This document shows, in pieces, positions 21,139 to 30,799 of a stretch of DNA of 64,000 bases. The stretch's first letter is position 1. Every line of letters begins with the position of its first letter. The notes under the pieces are model-generated. The model saw nothing but the letters and a program-made list of their open reading frames with translations, did not search any database and was not told where the DNA came from. A program made the position numbers and the translations under genes. The DNA comes from Prochlorococcus sp. AG-388-E21. GTDB lineage: Bacteria > Cyanobacteriota > Cyanobacteriia > PCC-6307 > Cyanobiaceae. The stretch covers positions 31,066 through 95,065 of the forward strand of contig QCGO01000006.1 in assembly GCA_003279855.1 (NCBI GenBank). The letters run 5' to 3'.

Positions 21139-21522
21139 GTGACAACATCTTCATCATCTGCAGCAGAAAAAACTTTGAAAACGAAAATCTGGAAAGGGTT
21201 TTTTATTGTTTGTGTGATTTTATTAATTAGTGGCTCTTACTTTTATTTTAATTATGAAGAAAATAATACATATATTCTTAAAACTCTTGAACTAAACGGT
21301 TCTGTTAAAGAAGGCGATACTCTCTTTAAAATGAATTGTGTTGGATGCCATGGTATTACTGCGAGAGGATTAGTTGGACCAGATTTACATTCAATAACTC
21401 AGCGTTTAAATGATTCAGAAATCATAAAACAAGTTATTGAGGGAGTTACCCCTCCTATGCCAAGTTTTGAAATTGATCCTCAAAACATGTCTAATTTATT
21501 AACGTATTTACATAGCTTGTAA
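21139..21522 (+). CDS. cytM: Cytochrome cM
   Basis: A 127-residue class I c-type cytochrome with a GTG start, an N-terminal membrane anchor (residues 19-38) and heme-binding CVGCH (67-71). TPPMPSF near residue 104 holds the axial Met. Size, anchor and arrangement match cyanobacterial cytochrome cM, reported to modulate respiratory electron flow and photomixotrophy. It is divergent from petG, so both b6f-related genes share one short control region. The methyltransferase gene begins 5 bases after its stop. Confidence 0.9.
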   Translation: MTTSSSSAAEKTLKTKIWKGFFIVCVILLISGSYFYFNYEENNTYILKTLELNGSVKEGDTLFKMNCVGCHGITARGLVGPDLHSITQRLNDSEIIKQVIEGVTPPMPSFEIDPQNMSNLLTYLHSL

Positions 21523-21527
21523 TAAAT

Positions 21528-22271
21528 TTGAAGAAAAAAAGTCTTAACTTGAATGTTATATTGGTCGAACCAAATGGACCTATAAATGTTGGAAGTATCG
21601 CAAGATTATGTTCTAATTTTGATGTTAATGAATTAAGGATTGTCTCTCCAAAATGTGATATTTTTTCCTTAGAAGCAAAAAAAATGGCTCTTAAAGGAAA
21701 TAGATATATTGATAATTGTAAAATTTTTAATAGTATTGAACCTGCAATTTTTGATTGTGATTTGGTCCTTGCTACTTGTGGAAGGATTGATTTAAGTAAT
21801 GATATTGAATGTGAATCTCCTGAGGACATTTCTAAATGGATTTCATCTTTTGTTGAGATTAATAATTTAGGAATTTTATTTGGAAGAGAGGATAGAGGAT
21901 TAAGTAATAATGAATTACTTTTTGCACATAAGATTCTTAATATTAAAACTTCTCAAAATTATCCTTCTTTAAATCTATCTCATGCAGTTTCAATAATCTT
22001 GTATGAATTAAATAAATCTTCAACAAATAATTTTGAGAAAGATTTACAAGTTTTTGATCTTGCATCATCAAAACAAATTTATGAATCTTTTAAAGAAATA
22101 GAAGAAATGCTTATTAGAACTGGGTATCTTTTAGAACATACAGCTAATTCAAAAATCAGTAAATTTAAAAAATTTTTATTAAAAGCGAAGACATCAAGTC
22201 ATGATATTAATGTTTTGAGAGGAATCGTTCACCAAATTAACTGGTTTTTAAATAATTCAAAAGGCAAGTAA
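21528..22271 (+). CDS. TrmH-family (TrmJ-type) RNA methyltransferase
   Basis: 247 residues of SPOUT fold. The N-terminal NVILVEPNGPINVGSIAR (residues 9-26) and the knot motifs GILFGREDRGLSNNEL near 118 and YPSLNLSHAVSIILYEL near 144 mark TrmH group 1, which includes TrmJ, a 2'-O-methyltransferase of tRNA position 32. The start is TTG (21528), 5 bases after cytM, so translational coupling is likely. Family is certain, the exact tRNA target inferred. Confidence 0.9.
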   Translation: MKKKSLNLNVILVEPNGPINVGSIARLCSNFDVNELRIVSPKCDIFSLEAKKMALKGNRYIDNCKIFNSIEPAIFDCDLVLATCGRIDLSNDIECESPEDISKWISSFVEINNLGILFGREDRGLSNNELLFAHKILNIKTSQNYPSLNLSHAVSIILYELNKSSTNNFEKDLQVFDLASSKQIYESFKEIEEMLIRTGYLLEHTANSKISKFKKFLLKAKTSSHDINVLRGIVHQINWFLNNSKGK

Positions 22272-22374
22272 ATATATAAAGTTAAATTATAATCGAGGAA
22301 AAATTAATATTTACTAATAACATTTTCTGAAGTATCATCTACTGATCATTCGAAAATAAAGTAAAACTAAAGCT

Positions 22375-23463
22375 GTGAATACAACAAAGAAAAGAAGAGT
22401 TTTTCCTTTTACTGCTGTAATTGGTCAAGAAGAAATGAAATTAGCCCTTTTATTAAATGTTATAGATCCAAGAATTGGAGGAGTAATGATTATGGGTGAC
22501 AGAGGAACTGGTAAATCTACTACTATAAGAGCTCTAGCAGACTTGTTACCAGCTATAGATGTTGTTAAAGATGATCCATATAATAGTTCACTTATAGATC
22601 CTGATTTGCAGAGTAAAGAAGTTTTAGAGAAAATTGTACAAGGAGAAAGTCTGGAGAAAGATAAAAAACAAGTCCCAATGGTTGATTTGCCATTAGGGGC
22701 TACAGAAGACAGACTGTGCGGAACTATTGATATAGAAAAGGCTTTAAGCGAAGGAATTAAGGCCTTTGAACCAGGCTTACTAGCAAAAGCTAATAGAGGG
22801 TTGTTATACGTTGACGAAGTTAATTTACTTGACGATCATTTAGTTGATGTTCTTTTAGATTCCGCCGCATCTGGATGGAACACTGTTGAGAGAGAGGGGG
22901 TTTCAGTTCGACATCCTGCAAGATTTGTTTTAATTGGTTCTGGCAATCCAGAAGAAGGAGAACTTAGACCTCAGTTATTAGATAGATTTGGTATGAGCGT
23001 TGAGGTTAAGACAGTAAGAGATGCTGAATTAAGGGTTAAAGTTGTTGATCAGCGAACTTCATTTGATGATAATCCCGATGAATTCTCAATAAGTGTTGAA
23101 AAACAGCAGGATGACCTTCAGCAAAAAGTTATTAAAGCTCAAGAGATATTAAATTCAGTTCAATTGGATGATGATCTTAGATTAAATATATCTGCTATAT
23201 GTGGCGAACTTGATGTTGATGGACTAAGAGGGGATATTGTAACTAATCGATCTGCAAGGGCAATTGCTGCATTTGAGGGAAGAACTGAAGTGCAAGAAGA
23301 AGATATCGCTAGAGTAATTACGTGTTCTTTAAGACATCGATTAAGAAAAGATCCCTTAGAGCAAGTTGATTCAGGAGAAAGAGTCATTCAAGCATTCTGT
23401 AAAGTCTTTGATTTAAATGAAAAAGATGACCTTTCCAAATTTCAATTATCAACACAAGAATAA
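22375..23463 (+). CDS. chlI: Magnesium chelatase ATPase subunit I
   Basis: ChlI is the AAA+ motor of Mg-chelatase, which inserts Mg2+ into protoporphyrin IX and commits it to chlorophyll. 362 residues from a GTG start. Walker A is GDRGTGKST (41-49), LYVDEVNLL near 143 is Walker B, and [19 protein letters not shown] near 188 holds sensor 1. The C-terminal helical lid is complete. ruvC follows 4 bases after the stop. Confidence 0.97.
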   Translation: MNTTKKRRVFPFTAVIGQEEMKLALLLNVIDPRIGGVMIMGDRGTGKSTTIRALADLLPAIDVVKDDPYNSSLIDPDLQSKEVLEKIVQGESLEKDKKQVPMVDLPLGATEDRLCGTIDIEKALSEGIKAFEPGLLAKANRGLLYVDEVNLLDDHLVDVLLDSAASGWNTVEREGVSVRHPARFVLIGSGNPEEGELRPQLLDRFGMSVEVKTVRDAELRVKVVDQRTSFDDNPDEFSISVEKQQDDLQQKVIKAQEILNSVQLDDDLRLNISAICGELDVDGLRGDIVTNRSARAIAAFEGRTEVQEEDIARVITCSLRHRLRKDPLEQVDSGERVIQAFCKVFDLNEKDDLSKFQLSTQE

Positions 23464-23467
23464 TAAA

Positions 23468-23941
23468 GTGAGGATTATTGGAATTGATCCTGGATTAGGA
23501 AGAGTTGGATATGGAATTATTGAAATTAAAAATAAAAAGAAGATATTTCTTGATTGTGGTGTAATTGAAACCAATAAACATAAAGAAGAAGGAGATAGAC
23601 TTTATGAAATTTTTATCGATCTCAATACTTTAATTGATCAGTGGAAACCTGATATTGCTGCGGTAGAGAAGTTTTTCTTTTATAGATCTAGCACTACCAT
23701 TAGCGTAGTTCAGGCTCGGGGCGTAATCATGATGGCATTTGCTTCTAAGAGCATCAAAGTTAGTGAGTACGCACCATCTCAAGTCAAGCTTACTATTGCA
23801 GGCTCTGGTAAAGCATCAAAGAAGGAAGTTATTGAAGCGGTAATGTATAACTTAAATTTGACCCATCAGCCAAAACCAGATGACTCTGCAGATGCATTAG
23901 CCATAGCTCTAACAAAATTAAATGAAGAAGGATTTAATTAA
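23468..23941 (+). CDS. ruvC: Holliday junction resolvase RuvC
   Basis: RuvC cleaves Holliday junctions. With GTG 23468 as start the protein is 157 residues, beginning [17 protein letters not shown], with Asp7 of the active site. A longer frame from ATG 23417 would overlap chlI by 47 bases and add a hydrophilic tail that the family lacks, so I reject it. Other catalytic acids lie in AAVEKFFF and PDDSADALA. It probably shares the chlI transcript, 4 bases away. Confidence 0.94.
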   Translation: MRIIGIDPGLGRVGYGIIEIKNKKKIFLDCGVIETNKHKEEGDRLYEIFIDLNTLIDQWKPDIAAVEKFFFYRSSTTISVVQARGVIMMAFASKSIKVSEYAPSQVKLTIAGSGKASKKEVIEAVMYNLNLTHQPKPDDSADALAIALTKLNEEGFN

Positions 23942-23950
23942 ATATAAATT

Positions 23951-24508
23951 ATGATCATCTCAGAAAAAAAGAATTTTGAGAGGGAATTCTTTAAAAATTT
24001 GAGAAATAAAAGTACATCTATTGACATGAGAAATGTTGAAATTAATGTAAAAAGATATGTTGATTCAATTTTTAGTAAAGATTTAAAAAAAAAATATATT
24101 GGAATTTATTGGCCTCTTGATAACGAAGTTGATTTAAGAAGTCTTGGAGATCAATATTTATTAGCCTTGCCAAGATGTGAAAAATATAAGAAACTCTCAT
24201 TTTGTCTCTGGGATAAGAAACAATTATCTAAAGATTCACAGGGGATACTAGCTCCTGACTCTTCAAATAAATTAAGTTATAAAGAAATTAGTATGATTTT
24301 TATCCCATGTCTATCCGTTGATAAAAACTTAATAAGATTAGGTTACGGTGGAGGATATTTTGACAAATTAAGGGAAGATAAGAATTGGAGAGCTATTCCT
24401 TGTATTGGGATCTTAACTTCTAATTGTGTTAGCCATAAATTATTGACTAGAGCTGATTGGGATATCCCTCTATCAGGTTTTATTACGGAAAAAGAAATAT
24501 TAGTATAG
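23951..24508 (+). CDS. 5-Formyltetrahydrofolate cyclo-ligase
   Basis: A 185-residue enzyme that uses ATP to convert 5-formyl-THF to 5,10-methenyl-THF. The NagB/RpiA-like fold signature is present: IGIYWPLDNEVD near residue 49, IFIPCLSVDKNLIRLGYGGGYFDKL near residue 117 (the GYGGGYFD nucleotide loop), and a C-terminal DIPLSGFITEKEI. It works on the same folate pool as FolD at 7.6-8.5 kb. It follows ruvC by 9 bases. Confidence 0.92.
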   Translation: MIISEKKNFEREFFKNLRNKSTSIDMRNVEINVKRYVDSIFSKDLKKKYIGIYWPLDNEVDLRSLGDQYLLALPRCEKYKKLSFCLWDKKQLSKDSQGILAPDSSNKLSYKEISMIFIPCLSVDKNLIRLGYGGGYFDKLREDKNWRAIPCIGILTSNCVSHKLLTRADWDIPLSGFITEKEILV

Positions 24509-24545
24509 TGTGTATCTAATTTAGTTATTTAATAGTTTTATAACA

Positions 24546-24971
24546 ATGGAAAAGGAAGAAAATTATACAGAATTAAATAAATTAGTTGAGAAACTGAAAA
24601 ACGCAGAAGATCCCAAAAGAAAATATGAGTTTATTTTATGGTTAGGTAAAAAATTGAAAGTTCCAAATAATAGCATCTTAATTCCCGAAAATAAAGTTCA
24701 AGGATGTGTTTCTGAAGTCTTTGTTAAAGCGAGTTTTCAAGAAGGTAAACTTTATTGGGAAGGTTATTCTGATGCTTTGATAACAAAGGGTTTACTTGCA
24801 TTCCTTATCAATGGAATGAATGAATTAACGCCAAAACAAGTCGTTAATATAAACAATAAATTTATAGAAGATACTGGTCTAAAGGCAAGTTTAACCCCAT
24901 CAAGATCAAATGGTTTTTTAAATATTCTCTTAAAAATGCAGTCTCAAGCAAATGATTTTTTGTCGAAATAA
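24546..24971 (+). CDS. sufE: SufE-family cysteine desulfurase activator
   Basis: 141 residues. SufE accepts persulfide sulfur from the SufS desulfurase for Fe-S cluster assembly. The N-terminal helix, FILWLGKKLKVP (29-40), and the acceptor Cys54 in VQGCVSEVFV match the family. A later GLLAFLINGMN helix completes the fold. Length is normal. It stands alone between the cyclo-ligase and hom, on the same strand with gaps of about 35 bases. Confidence 0.93.
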   Translation: MEKEENYTELNKLVEKLKNAEDPKRKYEFILWLGKKLKVPNNSILIPENKVQGCVSEVFVKASFQEGKLYWEGYSDALITKGLLAFLINGMNELTPKQVVNINNKFIEDTGLKASLTPSRSNGFLNILLKMQSQANDFLSK

Positions 24972-25006
24972 TATTATAAAATTGAAATTACAATAAAAGA
25001 TAACTA

Positions 25007-26308
25007 ATGCAAAAATGTAAAATTGGAATTATTGGTTTTGGAACTGTAGGAAAAGGTATTTATAAAATCCTAAAATCGACAAATGACCTGCATCCAATTT
25101 TAAAAGATATAGAAATCGTAGGAATAGCTGTTAAAAATATCAACAAAAAAAGGGATATTGAATTAGAAAATAATCTATTAATAAATGATCCTTATGAATT
25201 AATTAATGATCCAAATGTTGACGTGATTGTAGAAGTAATGGGAGGTACAGATATAGCCAGAGATATTATTCTGAAATCTTTAAAGGCTCGAAAATCAGTA
25301 GTTACAGCTAATAAAGCGGTAATTGCAAGATATGGGAGTGAAATATATTCTACAGCTTCTAAGAATGGAGTCTATGTTTTAACAGAAGCAGCAGTATGTG
25401 GAGGGATCCCAATAATTGAACCTTTAAAAAGATCTCTTAAAAGTAATCAAATAAATAAAATGGTTGGGATAATAAACGGTACCACAAATTTTATCCTTAC
25501 AAAAATGTCAAATGAAAAAGCTGATTATAAGGCAACATTAGAATTGGCTCAGAAACTTGGTTTCGCAGAATTTGATCCAACTGCTGATGTTGGAGGACAC
25601 GATGCGGCTGATAAGATTTCAATTCTTTCTGAACTCGCATTTGGAGGTAAAATTAATAGAGATTCAATTAGTACAGAGGGTATAAATCAAATAGATATTA
25701 AAGATATTGAATATGCAAATAAACTAGGTTTTGAAATAAAACTTTTAGCCTTTTCTGAAAGAAATGCTATCAACATTAATGATTCTCTTTCCCTAAATAT
25801 TTGGGTAGGACCTTCTTTAATCCCCAAATCTCATCCTTTGGCTACGGTTGATGGTGTGAATAATGCCATCCTTATAGATGCTGATCCTCTAGGGGAAATA
25901 ATGTTGTATGGACCAGGTGCGGGAAGTGGACCAACCGCTGCTTCTGTTGTTTCTGATATTTTAAATCTTCAGTCTTCATTAACAAAGGATACGAAATCCA
26001 TTGATCCATTATTAGCTTTTAATTTTTGGAGAGACTGCCATATCATTGATTTTAATCAAATATCAAAAAAGAATTATCTCAGAATTATTTGTTTAGATAG
26101 TCCAGGAGTGATTGGTAAGATTGGAGATCTCTTTGGTAAGAATGATGTATCAATAGAATCAATTGTCCAATTAGATGCAAGTGAAAATAAAGCAGAAATA
26201 GTGGTTATCACACACGAAGTTTCAAATGGTAAATTTGAAAAATCAAAGAAGGAAATAAATGCTCTTTCTGAAGTTGAATTAATTGCTAGCCAATTAAGTT
26301 GTATTTGA
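25007..26308 (+). CDS. hom: Homoserine dehydrogenase
   Basis: Reduces aspartate semialdehyde to homoserine for threonine and methionine synthesis. The 433-residue protein has the Rossmann motif IGIIGFGTVGKGIY (6-19), TANKAVIARYG near 103 and the catalytic GFAEFDPTADVGGHDAADK near 185-203. The C-terminal 80 residues form an ACT domain (DSPGVIGKIGDLFGKNDV near 365), the usual threonine feedback site. Monofunctional, as in other cyanobacteria. Confidence 0.97.
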   Translation: MQKCKIGIIGFGTVGKGIYKILKSTNDLHPILKDIEIVGIAVKNINKKRDIELENNLLINDPYELINDPNVDVIVEVMGGTDIARDIILKSLKARKSVVTANKAVIARYGSEIYSTASKNGVYVLTEAAVCGGIPIIEPLKRSLKSNQINKMVGIINGTTNFILTKMSNEKADYKATLELAQKLGFAEFDPTADVGGHDAADKISILSELAFGGKINRDSISTEGINQIDIKDIEYANKLGFEIKLLAFSERNAININDSLSLNIWVGPSLIPKSHPLATVDGVNNAILIDADPLGEIMLYGPGAGSGPTAASVVSDILNLQSSLTKDTKSIDPLLAFNFWRDCHIIDFNQISKKNYLRIICLDSPGVIGKIGDLFGKNDVSIESIVQLDASENKAEIVVITHEVSNGKFEKSKKEINALSEVELIASQLSCI

Positions 26309-26325
26309 AAAAAAAATTTGCATAT

Positions 26326-26354
26326 CTCTCTTTAGCTTGTTAAACCAAAGAGAG
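26326..26354 (+). promoter_or_regulatory. Hairpin next to the ribosome-binding region of the downstream gene
   Basis: CTCTCTTT (26326-26333) pairs perfectly with AAAGAGAG (26347-26354) across a 13-base loop. No T run follows, so it is not an ordinary terminator for hom. The 3' arm overlaps the purine-rich GAGAGGA that lies 15-20 bases before the ATG of the next gene, so it could mask ribosome binding. It could equally be a weak attenuator. Confidence 0.35.
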
Positions 26355-26370
26355 GAAATGTATTTATGTA

Positions 26371-26631
26371 ATGAGTTTTTCAAAATTAGTAGAAGTTAAA
26401 AATAATTTTAAATTAAATCCTAATAACAGTTCTAAAAACCTCTATAAAGGAGCGTGTGTGAAAATTAAAAATAGTCAAAAGACATTTCAGGTTGTAGGAA
26501 TTAATCCAGAGAGTAAAGTTTGTTGGATAAGAGAGTGGCCCTTCGCTTTGGAAGTTAATAAGACATTCTCCTTGGAAATTAATCAAATTACACTACAAAC
26601 CTATTGTTCTGATACTTTTATTGAAAAGTAA
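26371..26631 (+). CDS. Conserved small soluble protein, unknown
   Basis: 86 residues, no membrane segment or signal. A central YKGACVKIKNSQKTFQVVGI block followed by VCWIREWPFALEVNKTFSLEI suggests a small all-beta fold (SH3-like or KOW-like), but I do not recognise a family. It sits between hom and the ABC binding protein, 20 bases from the latter, with the hairpin at 26326-26354 just upstream. Coding character and context support a real gene. Confidence 0.7.
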   Translation: MSFSKLVEVKNNFKLNPNNSSKNLYKGACVKIKNSQKTFQVVGINPESKVCWIREWPFALEVNKTFSLEINQITLQTYCSDTFIEK

Positions 26632-26651
26632 ATTTCTTAAAATCAAATGTT

Positions 26652-28223
26652 ATGCACAATAATTTTTTAATAGCTGTATTCGTTTTTTTGATTTCTTTAT
26701 CACAATATTCTTGCGTTTCTAATAATAAATCCAAAAGAATTATAGTTGCAAGTTCAGGTAAAATTGAATCCTTAGATCCTGCTAGGGCAAGTACTCTTAA
26801 ATCACTACAATTATTAAGTTCACTTGGTGATACTTTATATGAATTAAATTCTGAAGGAGAATTGATTCCTGAATTAGCATCAGGGATGCCAATTTTTTCA
26901 AAAGATAAATTACAAATAATAATTAATCTAAAAGAAAATATTCTTTTTCATGATGGAACTTTATTTAATTCAAATGCTATAAAGTTTTCTTTTGATAGAT
27001 TTAAAAGAATCGGAACAATGAATTATATCTTGGGGGATAAAATAAAATCTATAGAAACTCCAAGCGAATATAAGGTAATCATTAATCTAAATAAACCATC
27101 AAGTTCTGTTAATGGTTTACTTACATCTATAAATTTGACCCCTATTTCACCTACTTATTATAAAGATTATTCTGATAAATTTTTAAATGATAAATTTGTT
27201 GGTACAGGTAAATATATATTGAAGAGATTTTCAAATGAAATTCAAATAATTGATCCAAATTTAAATTATTGGAGTGATAAACCGAATAATGAAGGTATTA
27301 GTTTTATTGGATACGCTAACTCTTCTTCTCTTTTTGGAGCTCTAAAAAGTAAACAAATTGATGTTCTTTTATCAAATTCAATCGATGATATTCAAAGAAA
27401 TAATTTAAATTTATTAAGCAATAACAAAGAAATTAAAGAAGGAAAGAGTCCTGCTACAGAAATAAGTTTTATTAGTTTAAGAACAAATTCTTATCCCTTA
27501 AATAATCTCAATGTAAGGTTGGCTATAGCTAAAAGTCTTAATAGGAACTTTATTAGCGAAAAGGTTAGTTATGGATTAAGGCAACCCTCAAGATCACTTG
27601 TTCCACCAATTTATAAAAAAAATAAGAAAGAATTATGGCCAAAATATGATCCCTTAGAAGCAAAAGTGTTACTACAAAAAGAAGGTTACTGTAACGGGAA
27701 TGTTTTAGATTTTCCTCTTACTTATAGATCTAACGTACCTGCTGATAAACTTATTGCGCTTACTTGGCAAGAACAAATAAAAAATATTTTGAATGAATGT
27801 ATTAATATTAAACTCAACGGAGTAGAGTCTACAACTATTTACAAAAATCTAAATTTAGGAATATATACAGCGGTTATTCTTGATTGGACAGGTGCTTATT
27901 CGGACCCCGAGGCATATTTAACACCCCTTCTAAGTTGCAGTGATATAGAGGTTAAAAAGTGTAAAAAAGGAGAATCAGTTTACAGCGGAAGTTTTTGGGG
28001 ATCAAATACAGTAGAAGATTTATTTCTTGATAGCGAAAATTTAAACGGTAAAGAAAGATTAGCGAAATTAATTGAAATAGAGAAAATAGCTTCAGAATCA
28101 ATACCTTATATTCCAATATGGATTTCATCTCAAAAAGCTTGGTCGCAAAATGAAATTTCAAAACCTATTTTTAATGGTGCAGGAATTATTTTAATGAGTG
28201 ATCTCAAATTCATTAATGAGTAG
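26652..28223 (+). CDS. ABC transporter periplasmic binding protein, family 5 (peptide/nickel type)
   Basis: A 523-residue solute-binding protein of the DppA/OppA type. An N-terminal hydrophobic segment (1-21) ends in Cys within LSQYSC, a weak lipobox, so it may be a lipoprotein. The family signature appears as SLDPARASTLKSLQLLSSL near 37 and VRLAIAKSLNRNFISEKV near 285. The ligand cannot be read from sequence. The permease gene overlaps its 3' end by 26 bases. No ATPase or second permease gene is adjacent. Confidence 0.9.
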   Translation: MHNNFLIAVFVFLISLSQYSCVSNNKSKRIIVASSGKIESLDPARASTLKSLQLLSSLGDTLYELNSEGELIPELASGMPIFSKDKLQIIINLKENILFHDGTLFNSNAIKFSFDRFKRIGTMNYILGDKIKSIETPSEYKVIINLNKPSSSVNGLLTSINLTPISPTYYKDYSDKFLNDKFVGTGKYILKRFSNEIQIIDPNLNYWSDKPNNEGISFIGYANSSSLFGALKSKQIDVLLSNSIDDIQRNNLNLLSNNKEIKEGKSPATEISFISLRTNSYPLNNLNVRLAIAKSLNRNFISEKVSYGLRQPSRSLVPPIYKKNKKELWPKYDPLEAKVLLQKEGYCNGNVLDFPLTYRSNVPADKLIALTWQEQIKNILNECINIKLNGVESTTIYKNLNLGIYTAVILDWTGAYSDPEAYLTPLLSCSDIEVKKCKKGESVYSGSFWGSNTVEDLFLDSENLNGKERLAKLIEIEKIASESIPYIPIWISSQKAWSQNEISKPIFNGAGIILMSDLKFINE

Positions 28224-29238
28224 AGATCTTAATAAACTTTTAAATTATTCTTTATTAAAGATTTCTTTAATACCTTTAATGTTGTGGATTATATCTACAT
28301 TAGTTTTTATTTTGTTGAGAGTTGCGCCAGGAGACCCAGTTGACGCAATTTTAGGATCTGGAGCTAATGAAGCTTCAAGAGAAATCCTTAGATATAAATT
28401 AGGGTTAAATGAATCTCTTCTTAGTCAATATCTTTCTTACATTAATAATATTTTGCATTTAAATTTTGGAGAATCTTTAAGTACTCAAGAACCGGTTCTT
28501 GATATTATTCTTAAATCATTACCAGCGAGTGTAGAACTAGGTATCTTTTCAATATTCTTTGCAATCGTTATAGGCTTTCCGCTTGGTTTTTTTGGTTTAA
28601 AAAATAAAGGAAAAAAAGGAGACTATATAGCTAGAGTAATAGGAATTTCTTCATATGCAATTCCACCTTTCTGGGGGGCAATTTTAGCTCAATTAATATT
28701 TTCGGTATATTTAAGAATTTTTCCAATTGGTGGGAGGTTCCCAATCACTTATAGCCAACCTAAAATTACTGGCTTTCTAGTTTTAGATAGTCTTCTAAAT
28801 AATAATCTTATCTATTTGAGAGAAAGTTTATATCATCTTGCGCTTCCTTCAATAACTCTTGGATTTCTTTTGAGCGGAATTTTTAGTAGATCTTTAAGAA
28901 TAAATTTAGACAAGACACTAAAAAGTGATTATGTAAATGCAGCTTTATGCAGAGGAATTTCAAGAAGGAAAATTATCTTAAATCACTCTTTACCTAATGC
29001 ACTTTTGCCTATTGTTACGATTTCAGGCTTAACAATAGCTTCTTTAGCAGGAGGAGCGCTTCTTTTTGAAGTTACTTTTTCATGGCCAGGTATAGCTTTA
29101 AGGTTACATGAAGCTATTTCCCAACGGGATTATACTGTTGTTCAAGGAATTGTAATTATCACCTCTCTACTAATAGTCTCATTAAATCTTTTTGTGGATA
29201 TTTTAATTGCTATGTTAGATCCTCGAATTGAATACTAA
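28198..29238 (+). CDS. ABC transporter permease, DppB type
   Basis: 346-residue inner-membrane permease with six predicted helices. The ABC-ATPase docking (EAA) loop is visible near residue 250 as AALCRGISRRKIILNHSLPN, and FILLRVAPGDPVDAILG near residue 38 is the DppB-type N-terminal motif. It overlaps the binding-protein gene by 26 bases, implying coupling. If ATG 28219 is used instead, the protein is 7 residues shorter and the overlap drops to 5 bases. The partner permease (DppC) and ATPases must be encoded elsewhere. Confidence 0.92.
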   Translation: MISNSLMSRDLNKLLNYSLLKISLIPLMLWIISTLVFILLRVAPGDPVDAILGSGANEASREILRYKLGLNESLLSQYLSYINNILHLNFGESLSTQEPVLDIILKSLPASVELGIFSIFFAIVIGFPLGFFGLKNKGKKGDYIARVIGISSYAIPPFWGAILAQLIFSVYLRIFPIGGRFPITYSQPKITGFLVLDSLLNNNLIYLRESLYHLALPSITLGFLLSGIFSRSLRINLDKTLKSDYVNAALCRGISRRKIILNHSLPNALLPIVTISGLTIASLAGGALLFEVTFSWPGIALRLHEAISQRDYTVVQGIVIITSLLIVSLNLFVDILIAMLDPRIEY

Positions 29239-30797
29239 TTTTTGATTATTGCTTTTAAAGTCTTTCTATCTAAAAGATGAAAATCAATATTGCTTTCATT
29301 TTGATTTTTTATAACTTTAATGCTTTCATTATTTTTTATATTTTCTAAAAACTCTACGATAACGTTTAAAGATAAATTTTGAAAATAGTAAGGATTTGAT
29401 CCAATAAAAGATTTATTGATTTTAAAAATATCATTATTTCCGATATTTTCTGAATACTTATCATTGATTCTTATTGGTGAAAAATGACTTGATCCCTCAA
29501 TAATCAAGAATCTATTTAAGGGATTATTAGTCGTAGATAAAAAGACTTTGAATTGCTCACTTATTAAGGGAGTTATAAGATCATAAGTCCCTCCAATTAA
29601 AAGTACTGGAATCTCAATCCCAGAATTTTTTTCATTTGGCCAGATTAAGCTTCCAAATGAATTAAATCCTATGATTCCATTTGCTTTCTTTGAATTGATT
29701 ATTTCGGGTAATGGAATTTCGTTTAATTGACATTGGAGTAATTTTGATAAATTTGTTATTGCAAAATCTTTTAAAGCTAAATCACATCTTTTTTCAAATT
29801 CATCTTTAGGTAAATCACCTTCATACAAAAAAGCTATTAAAGCTCCTAATGAATGTCCCATTAAAATATATGAATCATTGGCTAATCCTAATTTCCCATT
29901 ATTATGCGCTTTTATTACTGCATCTAAATCTTTGATACGGTATAAGAAAAAGTCAGCACTAGTTGGAATTGAATTAGTACCTTCGATAACTTCCAAAAAA
30001 GCCTCTGAATTACTTCCTTCATGGTCTATAAATAATACGGGCCAACCTCTCTTACTTAATTCAATGCCAATCCATCTGAAATTATCAATATTTCCTCCAA
30101 GTCCTGGCATAAATATAATTAGATCTTTATTTGATATGGTTTTCTTATTTTTCCATAATTCAATTTTTAAAGGCTCACCTCTATGAGGCGAATAAATTTT
30201 CTTATTAATTTTTATAAGATCTGAATCCCCTTTATATATTTTTTTCTTGGAAAGAGAGTTATTGGTTTTTTTTAACGATTTTAATTTTAGGTTTAGACTT
30301 TGTTGTTTTGCTAATTCGTTTTTCCATGAAGAAATTATTAAAATTAAATTATCAATATCTAATGAAATTTCTTCTGAAGGTAAAGCCTTTAGGATGTCCA
30401 AAGTCGAAACTTCATTTTTGACTTCCAACAAACTTTCTATTGTATTAAAAACCTTAATACCATCTTTGTCATTGGGAACCAAAATAGTATTACTTAATTC
30501 TGAAAGAATCTTGTTACCTACCCAACTTCTTAATACTTGCCTGTTTAAACTTTCTTCTTTAAAAACTGGGAATTTTAAAAATCTTGATATCTCAAATACT
30601 TTTAAAAAACCATTTTGCTTAAACCAGTCTATTACTTCTGTAGAATCATCCTTATAATTCTCTAAGTTTAATAATTGATCTATAGTTAAAGGGATCGTCA
30701 TCTCTTCGAACTTGATATTTATCTTTTCAGCCGCTATTACATCTTTTGCTGAACAAAAACTAAAGAAACTTAAAAAAAGTATAAAAATGAATTTCAA
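29235..30797 (-). CDS. DUF1400 alpha/beta hydrolase, secreted
   Basis: 520 residues. Residues 1-22 are a signal peptide (IFILFLSFFSFCSAKDVIAA). Residues about 23-130 resemble DUF1400, a cyanobacterial N-terminal domain often joined to hydrolases. The rest is an alpha/beta hydrolase: IIFMPGLGGNIDNF near 228, the nucleophile elbow ILMGHSLGALIAFLYEG near 310-326 (Ser in GHSLG) and a C-terminal SSHFSP with the catalytic His. Substrate unknown, possibly a lipid or ester. It converges on the permease gene (4-base overlap) and is divergent from the MFS gene, 2 bases away. Confidence 0.88.
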   Translation of the reverse strand: MKFIFILFLSFFSFCSAKDVIAAEKINIKFEEMTIPLTIDQLLNLENYKDDSTEVIDWFKQNGFLKVFEISRFLKFPVFKEESLNRQVLRSWVGNKILSELSNTILVPNDKDGIKVFNTIESLLEVKNEVSTLDILKALPSEEISLDIDNLILIISSWKNELAKQQSLNLKLKSLKKTNNSLSKKKIYKGDSDLIKINKKIYSPHRGEPLKIELWKNKKTISNKDLIIFMPGLGGNIDNFRWIGIELSKRGWPVLFIDHEGSNSEAFLEVIEGTNSIPTSADFFLYRIKDLDAVIKAHNNGKLGLANDSYILMGHSLGALIAFLYEGDLPKDEFEKRCDLALKDFAITNLSKLLQCQLNEIPLPEIINSKKANGIIGFNSFGSLIWPNEKNSGIEIPVLLIGGTYDLITPLISEQFKVFLSTTNNPLNRFLIIEGSSHFSPIRINDKYSENIGNNDIFKINKSFIGSNPYYFQNLSLNVIVEFLENIKNNESIKVIKNQNESNIDFHLLDRKTLKAIIKN

Positions 30798-30799
30798 TT

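Noticed and set aside
23417..23467. Longer ruvC start inside chlI
   Set aside because: It adds 17 residues that RuvC lacks and overlaps chlI; the GTG at 23468 gives the family N-terminus.
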